Positions 1 through 8,887 of a stretch of 13,113 nt of DNA are shown piece by piece. The translations under genes were made by a program, and so were the position numbers. The stretch comes from Gammaproteobacteria bacterium. Lineage in GTDB: Bacteria > Pseudomonadota > Alphaproteobacteria > UBA828. The notes below the pieces were generated by a model, which worked only from the letters and a program-made list of their open reading frames with translations, made no database searches and was not told the DNA's origin. The stretch spans positions 1-13,113 of the forward strand of contig PAWF01000006.1 of NCBI GenBank assembly GCA_002714015.1, written 5' to 3'. Within the stretch, counting starts at the first letter, position 1; every line of letters starts with the position of its first letter.

Positions 1-64
1 TTCCGGCACAACCTAAAAGTTCGTCATCAGGATGTGCTGCGACAACTAGAATATTTCTATTCAT
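1..64 (-). CDS. PIG-L/LmbE-family deacetylase, N-terminal fragment (cut by left edge)
   Basis: Only the first 21 codons are inside the window. They start at an ATG (64-62) and run off position 1. The translated start contains AAHPDDELLG, the metal-binding AHPDDE signature that opens PIG-L/LmbE N-deacetylases. These are zinc-dependent enzymes that remove acetyl groups from N-acetylated amino sugars. The stop of the formyltransferase gene lies about 10 bases upstream, and an AGGG-containing ribosome site sits between, so it is the next gene of the same operon. In this context I infer that it deacylates a nonulosonic acid or its precursor, possibly to free an amine for formylation or amidination. 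The family call rests on one strong motif. The substrate is a guess, and the rest of the domain is not visible. Confidence 0.8.
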   Translation of the reverse strand, partial: MNRNILVVAAHPDDELLGCAG

Positions 65-73
65 TTTTATACC

Positions 74-805
74 CTATCTTGATTTTTTCTTGTTTGACTC
101 AGGTTTGATCTTAACCTTAGCGGACACAGTACCATCTACCTCTAGGTGCGCCTCAAAAAATTCTATATTTAAACTACCATGATTCAAAAATGCCTTTGGA
201 TAACCTTCAGCATCCAGCATACGTATAAAATCATACAATTTAGAATCAGATATTGATTTCGGTAGTTTGCTTTCTTGGGGAGTTCGACGACTAAAATACA
301 CTGGCTCACCCTTCTGTGGCTCTGCCTCTGGTTCTTCATTGATTATAGAAGTAATTATTTGACAGATAATTTCTGCAGAATCCTCATAAATTTTCTGTGC
401 ATTTCCTTTGAGTTTTAATAGCTTCTTAACATAGATAGAACCTGCATCTATATCAGATGTCATTTTTAACGCAGATATAAATGTCGAATTATGTCCCCGC
501 AAAATTAAATTTTGGAGAGGAGAACCTCCTCGACCATATGGCAGGTCAGTCATATGAAAGCATACGCATTCAGTTAAATCTAAAATTTCACTTGGTACGC
601 GCCATGACCAATGAGGGAAAAAAATGTATCTTGAATTTAATTTTTTAATATTTTCTTTGGATAATTCCTCTTGTTTTGTAATTAAAGTCCAATTGCCCGG
701 CCAGTCAGAAACATGACGTTTATACGCATCAACGTTCCAACGGTGAACAGTAGCAAAAACATAATTATTATTTTTAACTTTATTTATCAAAATAACTTCA
801 ATCAA
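74..805 (-). CDS. Formyltransferase-fold protein, probable sugar N-formyltransferase
   Basis: This is a 243-residue protein with the formyl-THF transferase core typical of Fmt and ArnA. It has HMTDLPYGRGGSP around residues 84-96, followed by a G-x-T-x-I-S-A stretch and DIDAG at 118-122. By alignment to ArnA/Fmt, His84 and Asp120 match the catalytic His and Asp, but Cys82 sits where the canonical Asn would be. The HMTDLPYGRGGSP form belongs to a subfamily I recall from nonulosonate loci. It lies directly after pseG and no PseH acetyltransferase is present. I therefore infer that it formylates the 4-amino group of the PseC product, giving a 7-formamido pseudaminic acid. The start is uncertain. 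The TTG at 805 has no ribosome site, while the TTG at 790 has GAAG five bases upstream and is the better start. No ATG is available in that stretch. Confidence 0.8.
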   Translation of the reverse strand: MIEVILINKVKNNNYVFATVHRWNVDAYKRHVSDWPGNWTLITKQEELSKENIKKLNSRYIFFPHWSWRVPSEILDLTECVCFHMTDLPYGRGGSPLQNLILRGHNSTFISALKMTSDIDAGSIYVKKLLKLKGNAQKIYEDSAEIICQIITSIINEEPEAEPQKGEPVYFSRRTPQESKLPKSISDSKLYDFIRMLDAEGYPKAFLNHGSLNIEFFEAHLEVDGTVSAKVKIKPESNKKKSR

Positions 806-824
806 ATATTTGAGTACAAATCAT

Positions 825-1802
825 TTAACACTTAACCATTGAACAGAGAAAATCGGCAATACGATTTCCACCCATTCCATCAATTAATTCCCGACCTGCT
901 TTTGACATAGAGACCCTGAGTTTAGAGTCTTCTAAAATTGAAGATATCCTCGGTAATAAATCAGCAGAATTTATGCGGGTGCCATCAATAGTAACTCCAG
1001 ATATACCTGCTCCTTCTATTGACAGACGTTGATTTTCTGCGCCTAAAATAGTCAATGAAGGAACTCCTGCTGCTACCCTTTCTATCAAGCTAACACCTCC
1101 AGACCCAATTATAAAATCTGAGTCCTTTAGTAAAGGGAGCATATCTGAAACGTCAGACACTATAGATATATTATTTATCCAATCACTTTTCTTATCAATT
1201 ATGCATGCATAACTTGGATCACACCTATCTATTACAAGCTTTATATCCATTTTATCAGTTAAAACATCACAAACCTCCAGAATATTAATTAATATTTCTG
1301 GAGACTCAGTGCGCCCAAGAGTTATAAGAATTTTGTGAACCACTCCTGAAAAATCTCGCCTTGGAATGTTTGAAAATCGTGGCTCAACTAATGCATAAGC
1401 TGGACCTAAAAGTGCCTGAACACCTGATATTTTCCTCTCAGTCAAATGGAAAGCACTGTTTATTAGCAAATGTGCCCCTGTTGGAGGGTTAAGGAAATCA
1501 TCCATAATAACCACTGGTGATGCTAGCTGGGTATAGTCACTAATGTCATCTCCTAACAATTCATAATTATCAATAACACAGCCGGACCATGGACCTTCCA
1601 AGAGTAGGTTTTTTTCTGTTGATTCGAGACCACAATTTTTAAGCCTTTCTGCTGCACCTGTAGATCCTGGATCCAATTGAAAAATTATTTTAGAGCCATT
1701 ATCTCTCATTGCTTTTGCAAGCACAGAACATCGCGCAATATGTCCTCGCCCATAACGATGATGTGAGCTAACACGAAATAACCAACGCTGGTTTAGCGGC
1801 AC
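825..1802 (-). CDS. pseG: UDP-2,4-diacetamido-2,4,6-trideoxy-beta-L-altropyranose hydrolase
   Basis: PseG removes UDP from the 2,4-diacylamido-altrose nucleotide sugar, the fourth step of pseudaminic acid synthesis in the cytoplasm, leaving the free sugar for PseI. The 325-residue length is usual. The N-terminus reads RYGRGHIARC, the glycine-rich loop with the catalytic His (His21 here). The C-terminal GT-B half has GSGGVSLIERVAAGVPSL, the usual UDP-binding motif of PseG and MurG-like folds. The start is GTG at 1802, overlapping the end of pseC by 10 bases, with a GAGG about 10 bases upstream. The overlap implies translational coupling. The true substrate here may carry N4-formyl rather than N4-acetyl, because the next gene is a formyltransferase and no PseH is present. 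Confidence 0.9.
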   Translation of the reverse strand: MPLNQRWLFRVSSHHRYGRGHIARCSVLAKAMRDNGSKIIFQLDPGSTGAAERLKNCGLESTEKNLLLEGPWSGCVIDNYELLGDDISDYTQLASPVVIMDDFLNPPTGAHLLINSAFHLTERKISGVQALLGPAYALVEPRFSNIPRRDFSGVVHKILITLGRTESPEILINILEVCDVLTDKMDIKLVIDRCDPSYACIIDKKSDWINNISIVSDVSDMLPLLKDSDFIIGSGGVSLIERVAAGVPSLTILGAENQRLSIEGAGISGVTIDGTRINSADLLPRISSILEDSKLRVSMSKAGRELIDGMGGNRIADFLCSMVKC

Positions 1803-3010
1803 TTAACTAAAGCCTCACTTAGGACGCTAATAACCCGATCTACATCTTCATATTCCATTCCTACATGGAGCGGAAGGCTTAATGTCTGCGCATACCAATC
1901 TTCTGCACCGGGGAGATATTTCTTTCCATAACGCTTACGATAATATGGCTGCATATGCAGAGGTAAATAATGTACTTGTGTTCCAATACCTTTACTCTTT
2001 AGATACTGCATAACTGTAAATCTATCACAACCTAAACCCTTAAAATCAATTAATACTATGTAAAGGTGCCAAGCAACTTCACCACATGATGCACGACCAC
2101 TAGGTCTAATAAATGACCTAAAATCGTCCGGCATAGTAGATATAATTGCATCATATCTTTTGACTAAAGAAGAACGATGCTCAGTAAAATGTTTTAGCTT
2201 AGTGAGTTGCTGTTTAGCCAAAGCTGCATGAATATCTGATAATCTATAATTAAAACCCGGGTTTAACATTTCATAATACCATGGATTAACTTGTCCATTT
2301 TCTGATAAAGCTTGATTAAGATCAGTAAAATTTTGTCTTATCATTCCATGATTTTGTATTCGACGCATAGAACAGGCAATTTCAGCATCCCGTGTTGTAA
2401 TGACACCACCCTCTCCACCAGCAATTGCCTTAACTGGGTGGAGAGAAAAAATAGTAGCTGCGCTATTTGAACATCTGCCTACTGGATCACCACTTGGATC
2501 TAAACTTCCTAGGGCATGACATGCATCTTCAATCACTTGAACGTCTAACTCCAATGCAAGTTTAGAAATACTTTGCATATCAGGAATCTGACCCGCCATG
2601 TGCACTACAGTTATTACTGAAACTCTTTTACCCTCAAATTCTATAGCTTCTCGAATTGTTTCTGCGCTAGCTAGGCCTGTTTTTGGATCAACATCACAAA
2701 ATATGATTTCAGCTCCTGTGTGAAGAACCATATTGGCAGTTGCTAAAAAAGTCACAGATGGAATAACTACATAATTACCCGGGCCAAGATCTAGAGAGAG
2801 ATATGCGAGATGAAGGGCAGCTGAACCACTGGAGCAGCTAACTGCATGTGGCACATTTAAAACTTCAGAAAACATGTCTTCAAACTCGGTGACTACAGGA
2901 CCCGTAGTCAAAAAGTCACTTTTCAAAACAGATATTACTGCCTCAATATCATCATCATCGATGCTCTGTTTTGCATACGGGAGAAAATCTTTTTTGTTAA
3001 TCTTACTCAT
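1793..3010 (-). CDS. pseC: UDP-4-amino-4,6-dideoxy-N-acetyl-beta-L-altrosamine transaminase
   Basis: This is a 405-residue PLP-dependent sugar aminotransferase of the DegT/DnrJ/EryC1/StrS family. The opening (FLPYAKQSIDDDDIEAV, then FLTTGP) is typical of PseC. SCSSGSAALH at 59-68 binds cofactor phosphate. EDACHALG at 161-168 holds the pyridine-nitrogen Asp162 and His165. The Schiff-base lysine is Lys194 in SLHPVKAIAGGEGG. It transfers an amino group from glutamate to the 4-keto product of PseB. The ATG at 3010 lies one base after the pseB stop (TGA-A-ATG), so the two are co-translated. It is distinct from LegC-type aminotransferases, which have a different N-terminus. I see no missing catalytic residue. 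Confidence 0.93.
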   Translation of the reverse strand: MSKINKKDFLPYAKQSIDDDDIEAVISVLKSDFLTTGPVVTEFEDMFSEVLNVPHAVSCSSGSAALHLAYLSLDLGPGNYVVIPSVTFLATANMVLHTGAEIIFCDVDPKTGLASAETIREAIEFEGKRVSVITVVHMAGQIPDMQSISKLALELDVQVIEDACHALGSLDPSGDPVGRCSNSAATIFSLHPVKAIAGGEGGVITTRDAEIACSMRRIQNHGMIRQNFTDLNQALSENGQVNPWYYEMLNPGFNYRLSDIHAALAKQQLTKLKHFTEHRSSLVKRYDAIISTMPDDFRSFIRPSGRASCGEVAWHLYIVLIDFKGLGCDRFTVMQYLKSKGIGTQVHYLPLHMQPYYRKRYGKKYLPGAEDWYAQTLSLPLHVGMEYEDVDRVISVLSEALVKCR

Positions 3011-3011
3011 T

Positions 3012-4067
<1,056 letters not shown>

Positions 4068-4083
4068 TCAAGAAAAAATACAT

Positions 4084-5892
4084 TTAATTTCTAGTATCGG
4101 CACCTTTTTGCTTTTGAAAAGCCTGTGCGTACCAACCATCTTCAAGGAGAAGTTTCTGGTGACTTCCCTCAGAAGTAATAGCGCCAGATTGAAGAACCAC
4201 AATTTTATCGGCCATAGCAACTGTTGAAAGTCTATGTGCAATAACAATTATAGTAATATCTGTTTCTGCTCTTATTTTTAATAGAGCTTCTCTAAAGAGA
4301 GCCTCTGAATCTGCATCTTGGTTACTAGTAGGTTCATCTAATAAAAGAATTGGAGCTCGTCGAACTAGGGCACGGGCTAAATCAATTCTTTGTCTTTGCC
4401 CACCAGATAAATGAACACCACTTTCACCCAAAGTTGTTTCATAACCATTAGGTAATTCATTTATAAAATTTGCAGCATTTGCAAGTTCTGCTGCAGCCTT
4501 TACTTCATCCATTGACGCATCCGCTTTTCCGTATCTGATATGTTCGGCAACTGACACATTAAAAATCTGGGGCATCTGTGGAGCACTCGAAATACCAGAA
4601 CGAAGCTTATCTAGAGCAAACTCATCAATGCTAACATCATCTAGAAGTATTTGCCCTTTGTCGGGTCGGCGAAGACGTGGAATCATATCAATCAAAGTAG
4701 ACTTTCCTGCCCCAGATGGTCCTACAATTGCTGATAATTTACCTGCTGGAAAGCTAACTGAAACACCTTGCAATGCTGCTATCTCGTTTGTCTTATCATA
4801 TGCAAAAAATACATTCTCAAAACGAAAATGCTTAATCAACCTTATAAAAGATTGTTCTCCAGTCATAACCTCTTTGGCGCGAGTCATCTCCTGCATCCGA
4901 TCAGTTATAGAATGATGGGCAGCTTTAGTAGCTCGATTAGCTTGACGGGTACGAGCTATCTCCTTCACCATAGGCAAAAGTCTAATCACAATAACAAGGA
5001 ACATCCCGATATGTTCAATTTTCAGGCCAAAATGCTCAATACTAACAAAAATTAAAACATATGCTGCTGCAATTACCATTGGCTCCATAACTACATCGAC
5101 ACGAGCAACAAGAGTAAAAAGGCGGTATAAAGTATCTCGTTGACGAGTTGTTAGTGTTCTCATTTGGTCACTTTCAGCTCGCTCCATACCTGCTAATCGG
5201 ACTAATCTTGATAAATGTAACCGCTCTATTAAAAATGCTGACATTCTCTGGTTTGCCTGCACAACTGCTGCACCAGCAACATCAGATTTTTTCATTTGAG
5301 TACGAAGAATTAATAGTGCTAGTCCAAAAATAGCTATTGCTGTAAAAGTCATTGGCACAGAAAGGACAAAAAGACCGATAAGGTATATTGCAGACACGAT
5401 TAACAATCCGGCTAACATAATTTCTCCGAATATATAATCTGCTGCTCTTTGTAAGTCAGTGGTAAGGTCATTGATTAAACCACCAGACTCCGCTTTATCT
5501 TGGTATGAAATATCGGCATGCAAATAATTTTCAAAGGCATCGGCACGCATGCGTGTAATCATACTTTCCTTTGCAAACGCCTGAGCTAAAAGACGAATAT
5601 AAGTGAAAACTTGCCTAAGCAACAAGAAAACAAGTGATGTGACTAAAAGTGTTGCAAGATCAGGCATCAACCCAATGATTGAATAAGCATCTATTAGCCA
5701 GTTCCAATATTTATTTTCTCCTGCAAGGCTTACTAAATCTCCACCAGATTGAATAAATTGGAATACAGGCATTAAGATTATAAGACTTGAGAGTTCCATA
5801 ATTGTACCTAATAAGTGAAGCGATAGAAGCAACGCCACCGTTTTTCGCGGCAGATGCATTTCACCTGCTTCTTTTATCAAGCGTGAATACAA
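4084..5892 (-). CDS. ABC transporter, fused membrane and ATPase domains (glycan flippase type)
   Basis: This is a 602-residue half-transporter resembling MsbA/PglK exporters. Residues 1-320 contain about six hydrophobic segments, the clearest near 17-45, 80-95, 158-178, 182-197, 272-285 and 295-308. The ATPase half has Walker A GPSGAGKST (391-399), Q-loop Gln439, signature LSGGQ (495-499), Walker B ILLLDEP (515-521) and His553. All catalytic residues are intact, so it should work as a homodimer. Embedded among sugar-nucleotide genes, it probably flips a lipid-linked oligosaccharide across the inner membrane, as PglK does; lipid or peptide export cannot be excluded. The start is TTG at 5892 with AGGA nine bases upstream. 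An ATG at 5859 (residue 12) is an alternative start. The gap to the preceding gene is 11 bases. Confidence 0.88.
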   Translation of the reverse strand: MYSRLIKEAGEMHLPRKTVALLLSLHLLGTIMELSSLIILMPVFQFIQSGGDLVSLAGENKYWNWLIDAYSIIGLMPDLATLLVTSLVFLLLRQVFTYIRLLAQAFAKESMITRMRADAFENYLHADISYQDKAESGGLINDLTTDLQRAADYIFGEIMLAGLLIVSAIYLIGLFVLSVPMTFTAIAIFGLALLILRTQMKKSDVAGAAVVQANQRMSAFLIERLHLSRLVRLAGMERAESDQMRTLTTRQRDTLYRLFTLVARVDVVMEPMVIAAAYVLIFVSIEHFGLKIEHIGMFLVIVIRLLPMVKEIARTRQANRATKAAHHSITDRMQEMTRAKEVMTGEQSFIRLIKHFRFENVFFAYDKTNEIAALQGVSVSFPAGKLSAIVGPSGAGKSTLIDMIPRLRRPDKGQILLDDVSIDEFALDKLRSGISSAPQMPQIFNVSVAEHIRYGKADASMDEVKAAAELANAANFINELPNGYETTLGESGVHLSGGQRQRIDLARALVRRAPILLLDEPTSNQDADSEALFREALLKIRAETDITIIVIAHRLSTVAMADKIVVLQSGAITSEGSHQKLLLEDGWYAQAFQKQKGADTRN

Positions 5893-5903
5893 TTTAAAAT
5901 TTC

Positions 5904-6959
5904 CTAGCTATTATTTTTATTAAAAATATGTTTTGCATTTGCAGCTTCCAGATCTCCCGGGCAACCTACATCTGTCCAATATTCATGTATGGGAAACACT
6001 CCTATTTTTAAACCAAGCTCTTGTGCTTGATTTAATAAACTCGGCATGTCCAAAACTTTTCCCTCAGATACTATTGATCGAACTTCTGGTGAAAGATAAT
6101 AGATTCCTGCAGCAACAAAATTTCTAATAATGGGCTTTTCATCTATTCCTGAAAAAACTCCATCAACGCTAGTTTTTATTACTCCAAAAGGTACTTTCAC
6201 TTCATGATGGGCCGCAGCAATAGTTACCATCAAACCGTTTCGTATATGAAAATCATGCAGAGATGCCAAATCAACTTTACTTATCACGTCCCCGTTCATT
6301 ACCAAAAATGGGGCACCACCGGTATCAGGTAAATTACCAATTGCACCTGCAGTATCAAGAGGTACTTTTTCTTCTATTAATATAATTTTTGATTTCCAAT
6401 TGCCCTTATCTATAAAATCTTTAATTTTCGATGACTGATAGTGTACAGATATAAAAATATTTTTAACTGAAATAGACTCCAAACTGGCTAACACATGCCC
6501 TAAAATATGCTGTCCACCAACAGTTAAAAGAGGCTTTGGCATGTGTTTTGTTTTTTCCCCCAACCTTCTACCGTAGCCCCCTGCCATAATTAAGGCATGA
6601 GATATTCCTATATCTGGACTCTTTACTAAAACCTCTTCAACTATTCCTCTATCATTAAGTATTGGTAGAAACGTGCGAAGCCTCTCATCACCCACTAAAG
6701 AAAATCTATTTTCCTCTAAACTTCCCTTACGACCAGAAAGAAACTCTCGGTGCATAGAGAGTTCAACTTTACTTTCAAGCGTCTGACCACTAAGTAAAGC
6801 CCTCCTAATGTCACCATCAGTAAGAGTCCCAAGTAATTGACCACTAGAATTAACAACTAGCTGAAATACATATTCTGTAGAATTTAACCTAGCTAAGGCT
6901 TCTTGAATTGTATCATTAGGGGCACATAAATATTCATTTAGATCTGTTAAGCTGATCAT
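5904..6959 (-). CDS. CBS-domain sugar-1-phosphate nucleotidyltransferase (PtmE/LegE type)
   Basis: This is a 351-residue protein in two parts. Residues 1-115 form a CBS pair, with LGTLTDGDIRRAL (43-55) the clearest motif. Residues 120-345 form a nucleotidyltransferase: ALIMAGGYGRRLG (122-134), Lys142 in MPKPLL, and metal-binding NGD at 222-224. This architecture matches Campylobacter PtmE/LegE, known to make GDP-glucosamine from glucosamine-1-phosphate at the start of the GDP-linked legionaminic acid pathway; a generic NDP-sugar pyrophosphorylase is the alternative. It is odd here, because the pseB/pseC/pseG set uses UDP sugars and no legionaminic LegB, LegC or LegG is visible. It may supply a second sugar of the same glycan, or there may be a Leg branch outside the window. 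The ATG at 6959 has AAAGG about 10 bases upstream. Confidence 0.85.
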   Translation of the reverse strand: MISLTDLNEYLCAPNDTIQEALARLNSTEYVFQLVVNSSGQLLGTLTDGDIRRALLSGQTLESKVELSMHREFLSGRKGSLEENRFSLVGDERLRTFLPILNDRGIVEEVLVKSPDIGISHALIMAGGYGRRLGEKTKHMPKPLLTVGGQHILGHVLASLESISVKNIFISVHYQSSKIKDFIDKGNWKSKIILIEEKVPLDTAGAIGNLPDTGGAPFLVMNGDVISKVDLASLHDFHIRNGLMVTIAAAHHEVKVPFGVIKTSVDGVFSGIDEKPIIRNFVAAGIYYLSPEVRSIVSEGKVLDMPSLLNQAQELGLKIGVFPIHEYWTDVGCPGDLEAANAKHIFNKNNS

Positions 6960-6973
6960 TTAAAGTTAACCTT

Positions 6974-7801
6974 TCATGTTAACCAACCACGGCGCATCAA
7001 CCACTTACCTAAACGAAGTCTAAACCATCGGGTTGCAGGAAAGTGCGTTGGTTCACCTCTATAAGGGTCTAAATGCTCATGGTCTGATATTATTGTTGGG
7101 TCACAAAATGAGTGCTTAACACTAAAAGTAATTACGCGGTTAGTTGCAGTAATTTGCAACTGACCACTCCACCTTATCTCATCTTGATTTAAAAGAGCTT
7201 TTAGAGAGACTAATCTGCTGCTATGAGGGGGAACCCGTATCCTCTCTATAGAGCGATGGTCAGCTGTAATGATTTCAGCCTTTAACGGTTTACGGTATGG
7301 ATTTATAAATATGATACTCTCTCCATAATCCCGTTCACGGTCGACTCTCGCCACTGCATAACCATCAATATATTGTCCATACTCTGCAATCTGTGAAATC
7401 ACAGGAGGGGAAGCATAAAGGTAAGCATTGTCAGAAAAAAATGACTTCTTTCCTGGCTTAGAGTAAATGGAATAAAATGGCAAAACATTATTAGATCTGA
7501 ACAATGGCTTTTCATCTTCAATTCGGAAACTATTTTCCAAATATCCACTAACCCCAGGTTCTAGTTGGTCTTTCCAAATAAATGGCTGTGAATTCCCACC
7601 TATTAAGTCACCGTCAATAAATTCATGATTTTGCTCAAGAGACTCAATACATTTACCTTCTGAAAAAATTGAGATTTTCTGAATTACACGCCCGTTACCG
7701 TCTAATAAATTTTTGCAAACTTTATCGAATGGGCTAGCCACCAAGCAATCGTATCCAGATGGAAGCGATGAAATACTTGGAATCATATAAGAATAAGCCA
7801 A
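6974..7801 (-). CDS. Unrecognised protein, probable beta-rich domain
   Basis: I do not recognise this 275-residue protein. It has no signal peptide or membrane segment, so it is probably cytoplasmic. Its middle and C-terminal parts alternate hydrophobic and polar residues as in beta sandwiches. The stretch from about residue 160 (SIIFINPYRKPLKAEI, then VPPHSSRLVSL) looks like an immunoglobulin-like strand pair. A conserved-looking FCDPTIISDHEH lies around 232-243, and the last 25 residues are rich in Arg and Trp. The neighbour just upstream has a similar pattern (LVNTFHKPQSAKI, SSRGTEIFEI, FSIDH), so the two may be diverged relatives. The start is TTG at 7801 with TAGGT six bases upstream, inside the end of the preceding gene. 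The later ATG at 7786 has no ribosome site. Its position in a nonulosonate operon suggests a role in that sugar's metabolism, but this is only context. Confidence 0.7.
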   Translation of the reverse strand: MAYSYMIPSISSLPSGYDCLVASPFDKVCKNLLDGNGRVIQKISIFSEGKCIESLEQNHEFIDGDLIGGNSQPFIWKDQLEPGVSGYLENSFRIEDEKPLFRSNNVLPFYSIYSKPGKKSFFSDNAYLYASPPVISQIAEYGQYIDGYAVARVDRERDYGESIIFINPYRKPLKAEIITADHRSIERIRVPPHSSRLVSLKALLNQDEIRWSGQLQITATNRVITFSVKHSFCDPTIISDHEHLDPYRGEPTHFPATRWFRLRLGKWLMRRGWLT

Positions 7802-7805
7802 AGAA

Positions 7806-8864
7806 TTACCTATGATCGATTGAAAAGCGGTCTAACTGAGGGGTTCCACATAAAAGATATACTCGGCAAGAACGCTCCGTACTTATTTTTACTGAGAAAG
7901 GTCTATCTTCAAGTCTCGCAGTCAATGCATCTCCACAATTAATCTCAAAAATTTCTGTCCCCCTTGAACTTATTTGCAGGCTTTCAACATTTTTTGTTTT
8001 GATACTCGAATTATATAACTCGAAAGGCCAAGATATTTTTGCTGACTGGGGTTTATGAAATGTATTGACTAATATGAGAAAAATACGCTGATCTAATGGC
8101 TTGTTTTGTATTGTAAACCACGTGTCACCTGGACCAACATCCCCCTGGGCATGAAGGGCACACGCTCCAGCTTCTGCAAGAATTTCAAATTGTGGACGTA
8201 TTGTACCCCTCATAGCTGGAAACTTTGCATACGTATTTATATAAGCTGCTCCAACGACAAGTGGCTGTGACTCAAGTTTTAGATATGTGTCTAGGCGTAG
8301 TTTTAATTCTTCACCTAAATCTATTTTGATTTTATCTTTAAACAGAAAACTTCCATCAGTGGCTCTTATCTCTATGGAAGAAGTTATAGGAGCACTTTTT
8401 CGCTCTCGAAATAAAAGGTCGTGGTTGGTAATTGTAAGCCAAGTTTCAATGTTATCCCCCTTAATAATAGGAATAAAATTTGTAGGTGCCCAAGCAATAG
8501 GTGGGGTTATAGAATCTAGAATTTTGTATATATGCTGCTTAGTAGGAATAACACCTAACTGCTTTAAATTATTTGTCTTATCGTCGCTGTTAAAGTGCTT
8601 TGGATTTCGTGACTTTGCCTCTACAAAAAAGTATTCTAAGTCTAGTAAACAAGCAGTACAAGTACTTCCAGCGCTAGTTTCTCTCAGTAGGGCAGAAAAA
8701 CTTTGGGTCTTCATTCTTCCTAATGTTTTTTCAAAATCAGAAAGTTTTAAATTAGCACAAGCACATATTATTTGATTTGAATCATTATTTACATTAACTG
8801 AAAGATCAGCTTTATCCTCAAAAGACATCACTGTATCCATATATTTTTTTTCTTTTTTCTTCAT
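7806..8864 (-). CDS. Bfd-like [2Fe-2S] domain joined to an unrecognised beta-rich domain
   Basis: Residues 32-80 look like a bacterioferritin-associated-ferredoxin (Bfd) [2Fe-2S] domain. Cys34-x-Cys36 is followed 32 residues later by Cys69-x2-Cys72, with SAGSTCTACLLDLE around the second pair. This CxC...CxxC spacing and the helical stretch between match Bfd-like domains. The remaining 270 residues are unknown and beta-rich, with LVNTFHKPQSAKI near 264-276 and a C-terminus ending FSIDHR. No signal peptide or membrane segment is visible. The ATG at 8864 gives a lysine-rich lead and has no clear ribosome site; the ATGs at 8840 and 8828 are alternative starts. It sits 23 bases after the cytidylyltransferase gene and 4 bases before the next unknown gene. 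The cluster could serve electron transfer, iron sensing or structure; I cannot tell which, and I propose no reaction. Confidence 0.75.
   Translation of the reverse strand: MKKKEKKYMDTVMSFEDKADLSVNVNNDSNQIICACANLKLSDFEKTLGRMKTQSFSALLRETSAGSTCTACLLDLEYFFVEAKSRNPKHFNSDDKTNNLKQLGVIPTKQHIYKILDSITPPIAWAPTNFIPIIKGDNIETWLTITNHDLLFRERKSAPITSSIEIRATDGSFLFKDKIKIDLGEELKLRLDTYLKLESQPLVVGAAYINTYAKFPAMRGTIRPQFEILAEAGACALHAQGDVGPGDTWFTIQNKPLDQRIFLILVNTFHKPQSAKISWPFELYNSSIKTKNVESLQISSRGTEIFEINCGDALTARLEDRPFSVKISTERSCRVYLLCGTPQLDRFSIDHR
7808..7812 (-). promoter_or_regulatory. Ribosome binding site deciding the TTG start at 7801
   Basis: The minus strand reads TAGGT six bases before the TTG at 7801, inside the last codons of the upstream gene. 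No comparable site precedes the in-frame ATG at 7786, so the TTG is preferred. Confidence 0.55.
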
Positions 8865-8887
8865 AAACTATATGCGAATAATATTCA

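Noticed and set aside
8287..8775. A 162-codon open frame on the plus strand
   Set aside because: It lies wholly opposite the Fe-S domain gene, has no recognisable motif or ribosome site, and every real gene here is on the minus strand. The same applies to the plus-strand frames near 3265-3465, 4628-5055, 5148-5333, 5933-6127, 9339-9605 and 9602-9802.
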